NCBI GenBank assembly: GCA_021812905.1
Contig: JAKAMM010000068.1
Coordinates: forward strand, 1-7,926
From: Chloroflexota bacterium
GTDB lineage: Bacteria; Chloroflexota; Anaerolineae; Anaerolineales; Villigracilaceae
Direction of reading: 5' to 3'
Length of the DNA stretch: 7,926 bases
Part shown: positions 6,330-7,926 of the stretch, in pieces
How positions within the stretch are numbered: position 1 is the first letter of the stretch
Layout of the letters: every line of letters starts with the position of its first letter
Made by a program: the position numbers and the translations under genes
Notes under the pieces: generated by a model
Told to the model about the DNA's origin: nothing
Databases searched by the model: none
What the model saw: only the letters and a program-made list of their open reading frames with translations

Positions 6330-6902
6330 ATGAATGAAATCAAAGAAACGGCCCCGCGCCGCGGCGTCCCGATCTGGGCACAGATCATCGTTTGGACTCT
6401 GTTGGTCGCACTGCTCGTGCTGGTTGCAGTTGGGCTCAATCGCGCCCAACAGGGACAGGTGCAAAAAGGCGACAAGATCAACCAATTGACTCTGACTCTG
6501 TTCAGCGGTTATGAATACAACGGCGCCAACCAGGTAAAGCTTTCAGACCTGAGCGGCAAGGTGGTGGTGGTCAACTTCTGGGCTTCATGGTGCAAACCCT
6601 GCGAACAGGAAGCTGCCGATCTCGAAAAAGCCTGGGAACTTTATAAAGGCGATGGCAAGGTGGTCTTCATCGGCGTGGACTATGTGGACACCGAACCTGA
6701 AGCGCGCGCTTATCTCAAAAAATTTGGCATCACCTTCTCCAATGGTCCCGATCTCGGCACAAAAATATCGCAGATGTTCCGCATCAAAGGCGTGCCGGAG
6801 ACTTACTTCATTGATCAGAATGGCGTGCTTCAATACGTTCAGATCGGCCCGTTCACATCGGTGGCCGACATTCAATCCATCATTGACCCATTGCTGAAAT
6901 AG
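6330..6902 (+). CDS. ccmG: Membrane-anchored thioredoxin-like protein, CcmG/ResA type
   Basis: Proteins of the CcmG/ResA/TlpA group reduce disulfides in apocytochrome CxxCH motifs or in CcmH on the outer side of the membrane. The 190-residue protein has a membrane anchor (about 15-36), then a thioredoxin domain with VVVVNFWASWCKPCEQE (78-94), redox pair Cys88/Cys91, and the cis-proline motif GVPET (Pro156) followed by YFIDQNGVL. ATG at 6330 is chosen because AGGAG (6319-6323) lies six bases upstream and the membrane anchor follows directly. The frame is open back to 6273, but that stretch has no ribosome site and would add an unlikely MLTCACAG leader. The neighbours on both sides are ccm genes, which supports a cytochrome role over general thiol repair. 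Confidence 0.9.
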   Translation: MNEIKETAPRRGVPIWAQIIVWTLLVALLVLVAVGLNRAQQGQVQKGDKINQLTLTLFSGYEYNGANQVKLSDLSGKVVVVNFWASWCKPCEQEAADLEKAWELYKGDGKVVFIGVDYVDTEPEARAYLKKFGITFSNGPDLGTKISQMFRIKGVPETYFIDQNGVLQYVQIGPFTSVADIQSIIDPLLK

Positions 6903-6910
6903 GAGCGGAC

Positions 6911-7429
6911 ATGGACATCGGCGCAATTCTTATACTTCTCGCCCTGCTCATAGGTGTCGGCTTATATCTGGCCGCGCCGCTGATGAACAAACGCGTCCGC
7001 CGCGTCACAGAAGACTCTCAGGAAGCATCCACCCTGATGGCCGAACGCGACCGCGTGATCAACTCGCTTCAGGAATTGGATTTCGACTTCAAACTCGGGA
7101 AGATTCCCGATGAAGACTATCCGGCTCAACGCGCAGAACTCCTGCAAAGAGGCGCGGACGTTTTAAAGAAGCTTGACGCCTTGAAAGCCGCCTCTTCATC
7201 CGGACACGATGCCGAGGCCCGCCTCGAAAAAGCAGTTGCCGCCCGCCGCGCCGACTCGGCCACAGATGCATCCAAACCCGAGCCGGTCAGCGACGACGAG
7301 ATCGAATCAATGCTGGCCGCGCGTCGCAAAGCGCGTGGCGAAAAATCATCCGGGTTCTGCCCGCGCTGCGGCAAGCCGGTTCTGGTCAGTGACAAGTTCT
7401 GCCCAAACTGTGGGAAAGCCATCAATTAA
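6911..7429 (+). CDS. CcmI-like membrane protein with C-terminal zinc ribbon
   Basis: A 172-residue protein. A membrane segment (about 4-23) is followed by the basic stretch NKRVRR, so the rest should face the cytoplasm. Residues 36-92 look helical or coiled and contain LQELDFDFKLGKIPDEDY (53-70), which resembles the conserved start of CcmI/CycH proteins, where it follows the membrane anchor. A charged linker (about 95-145) leads to a zinc ribbon with CPRCGK (150-155) and CPNCGK (164-169), likely binding one zinc through Cys150, 153, 164 and 167. The TPR domain with which CcmI holds apocytochromes is missing. The start has AGGAG (6901-6905), which overlaps the ccmG stop, so the two are translated together. 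Position suggests an accessory role in cytochrome maturation; the zinc ribbon's role is unknown. Confidence 0.82.
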   Translation: MDIGAILILLALLIGVGLYLAAPLMNKRVRRVTEDSQEASTLMAERDRVINSLQELDFDFKLGKIPDEDYPAQRAELLQRGADVLKKLDALKAASSSGHDAEARLEKAVAARRADSATDASKPEPVSDDEIESMLAARRKARGEKSSGFCPRCGKPVLVSDKFCPNCGKAIN

Positions 7430-7495
7430 CGTGATGCGTAATTCGTGATGCGTAATAACGTTGTCCAGCTTACGCTTTACGAATTACTTATCACG
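7430..7495. repeat. Palindromic repeat element with an internal 13-base direct repeat
   Basis: Arms 7430-7454 and 7471-7495 pair at 21 of 25 positions with two further G-U pairs and two mismatches, around a 16-base loop. The left side is itself two exact copies of CGTGATGCGTAAT (7430-7442 and 7444-7456). It fills most of the gap between the zinc ribbon gene and the cytochrome c gene, starting right after the stop codon. It shares ATGCGTAA with the inverted repeat at 5723-5791. It may be a dispersed repeat, a weak terminator without a T-run, or an RNA processing site. Confidence 0.6.
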
Positions 7496-7510
7496 CGATA
7501 AGGACATTCA

Positions 7511-7926
7511 ATGAAATTTCGAATTGCATTCATCACGCTAGTCGCCGCGCTCCTTCTCAGCGCCTGCACTCTTGCTTCTGATATTACTCCGCCGCCCGAT
7601 TACATTCCACCCACGCCCATGCCAACGCTCGGCCCATTATTCCCGGCCAGCGCGCCCGATGTACAAAACGGCTCTGTTATTTTCGCAACCGAATGCGCTC
7701 CCTGTCACGGCGATACGGGCCTGGGCGATGGCCCGCAGAGTCAACAACTGCCTCTCCCTGTGCCGGCCATCGGCATGGCTGAAAAAGGTCAATTGGCTTC
7801 ACCCGCAGAATGGTTCACGGTTGTCACACGTGGACAGATGGATCGCTACATGCCTCCCTTTGCGGATAAACTGAGCGACCAGCAGCGCTGGGATGTTGTC
7901 TCCTACGCGATGACTTTGCACACAAC
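7511..7926 (+). CDS. Monoheme cytochrome c lipoprotein (3' end cut by window edge)
   Basis: The first 138 codons of a class I cytochrome c are visible. The signal ends in lipobox LSAC with lipidated Cys19, followed by a Pro-rich linker (TPPPDYIPPTPMPTLGP, 26-42), so it should be tethered to the outer face of the membrane. The heme motif is CAPCH (62-66), preceded by NGSVIFATE and followed by GDTGLGDGP, as usual in this fold. Met114 in RYMPPFADKL is the expected axial ligand, and LSDQQRWDVVSYAMTL matches the C-terminal helix of the domain. Visible sequence covers nearly one whole domain, so the stop may be close or another domain may follow. ATG at 7511 has AAGGA six bases upstream. It follows the ccm genes on the same strand and is probably a client of the system. 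Confidence 0.92.
   Translation, partial: MKFRIAFITLVAALLLSACTLASDITPPPDYIPPTPMPTLGPLFPASAPDVQNGSVIFATECAPCHGDTGLGDGPQSQQLPLPVPAIGMAEKGQLASPAEWFTVVTRGQMDRYMPPFADKLSDQQRWDVVSYAMTLHT

Noticed and set aside
7209..7448. Open frame overlapping the end of the zinc ribbon gene in another frame
   Set aside because: The overlapping frame encodes a clear zinc ribbon and membrane anchor; the other translation is low-complexity Arg/Pro-rich.
7430..7495. Possible CRISPR-like array from the repeated CGTGATGCGTAAT
   Set aside because: There are only two copies, one base apart, with no spacer. The pattern is a palindromic repeat.
7572..7874. Open frame inside the cytochrome c lipoprotein gene
   Set aside because: The frame starting at 7511 shows lipobox, CAPCH and the axial Met region, so this one is a shadow.

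Overview
The window carries a c-type cytochrome maturation (Ccm, system I) gene cluster on the + strand. It is flanked by genes for the cytochromes such a system serves: two multiheme cytochrome genes on the - strand to the left, and a monoheme cytochrome lipoprotein at the right edge on the + strand. The gene set and order (ccmE-ccmF-ccmH-thioredoxin-zinc ribbon protein-cytochrome c), the Cys-type CcmE, and the proline-rich LSAC-lipobox cytochromes suggest a member of the Chloroflexota, probably Anaerolineae-like. This is inferred from protein style, not from a marker gene.

Layout. Positions 1-313 (-): the start of a multiheme cytochrome with a signal anchor, cut by the window edge. Positions 314-521: a gap with a candidate promoter for that gene and a perfect 13-bp hairpin, probably the terminator of the next gene. 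Positions 522-2738 (-): a 738-residue lipoprotein with ten CxxCH motifs, built as a tandem duplication of a five-heme unit. Positions 2739-3107: an AT-rich divergent control region with candidate promoters in both directions and a CRP/FNR-style palindrome between them. Positions 3108-7429 (+): ccmE, ccmF, ccmH, a ccmG-like thioredoxin, and a CcmI-like membrane protein ending in a zinc ribbon. Positions 7511-7926 (+): a cytochrome c lipoprotein, incomplete at its 3' end.

How the parts fit. CcmE passes heme to CcmF, which with CcmH joins it to CxxCH cysteines. The thioredoxin-like protein keeps those cysteines reduced outside the membrane. The neighbouring cytochromes need twelve or more hemes in total, so they are plausible main clients. 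ccmA, ccmB, ccmC and ccmD are not in the window.

Most notable: (i) CcmE has a CxxxY heme site in place of the classical His site, yet ccmH and a ccmG-like gene are present; (ii) the decaheme cytochrome is an internal duplication, and an EF-hand-like loop looks intact in one copy and decayed in the other; (iii) CcmH has two extra cysteines; (iv) a CcmI-like N-terminus is joined to a zinc ribbon; (v) palindromic repeats sit in gene gaps, one of which wraps around the start of ccmH.
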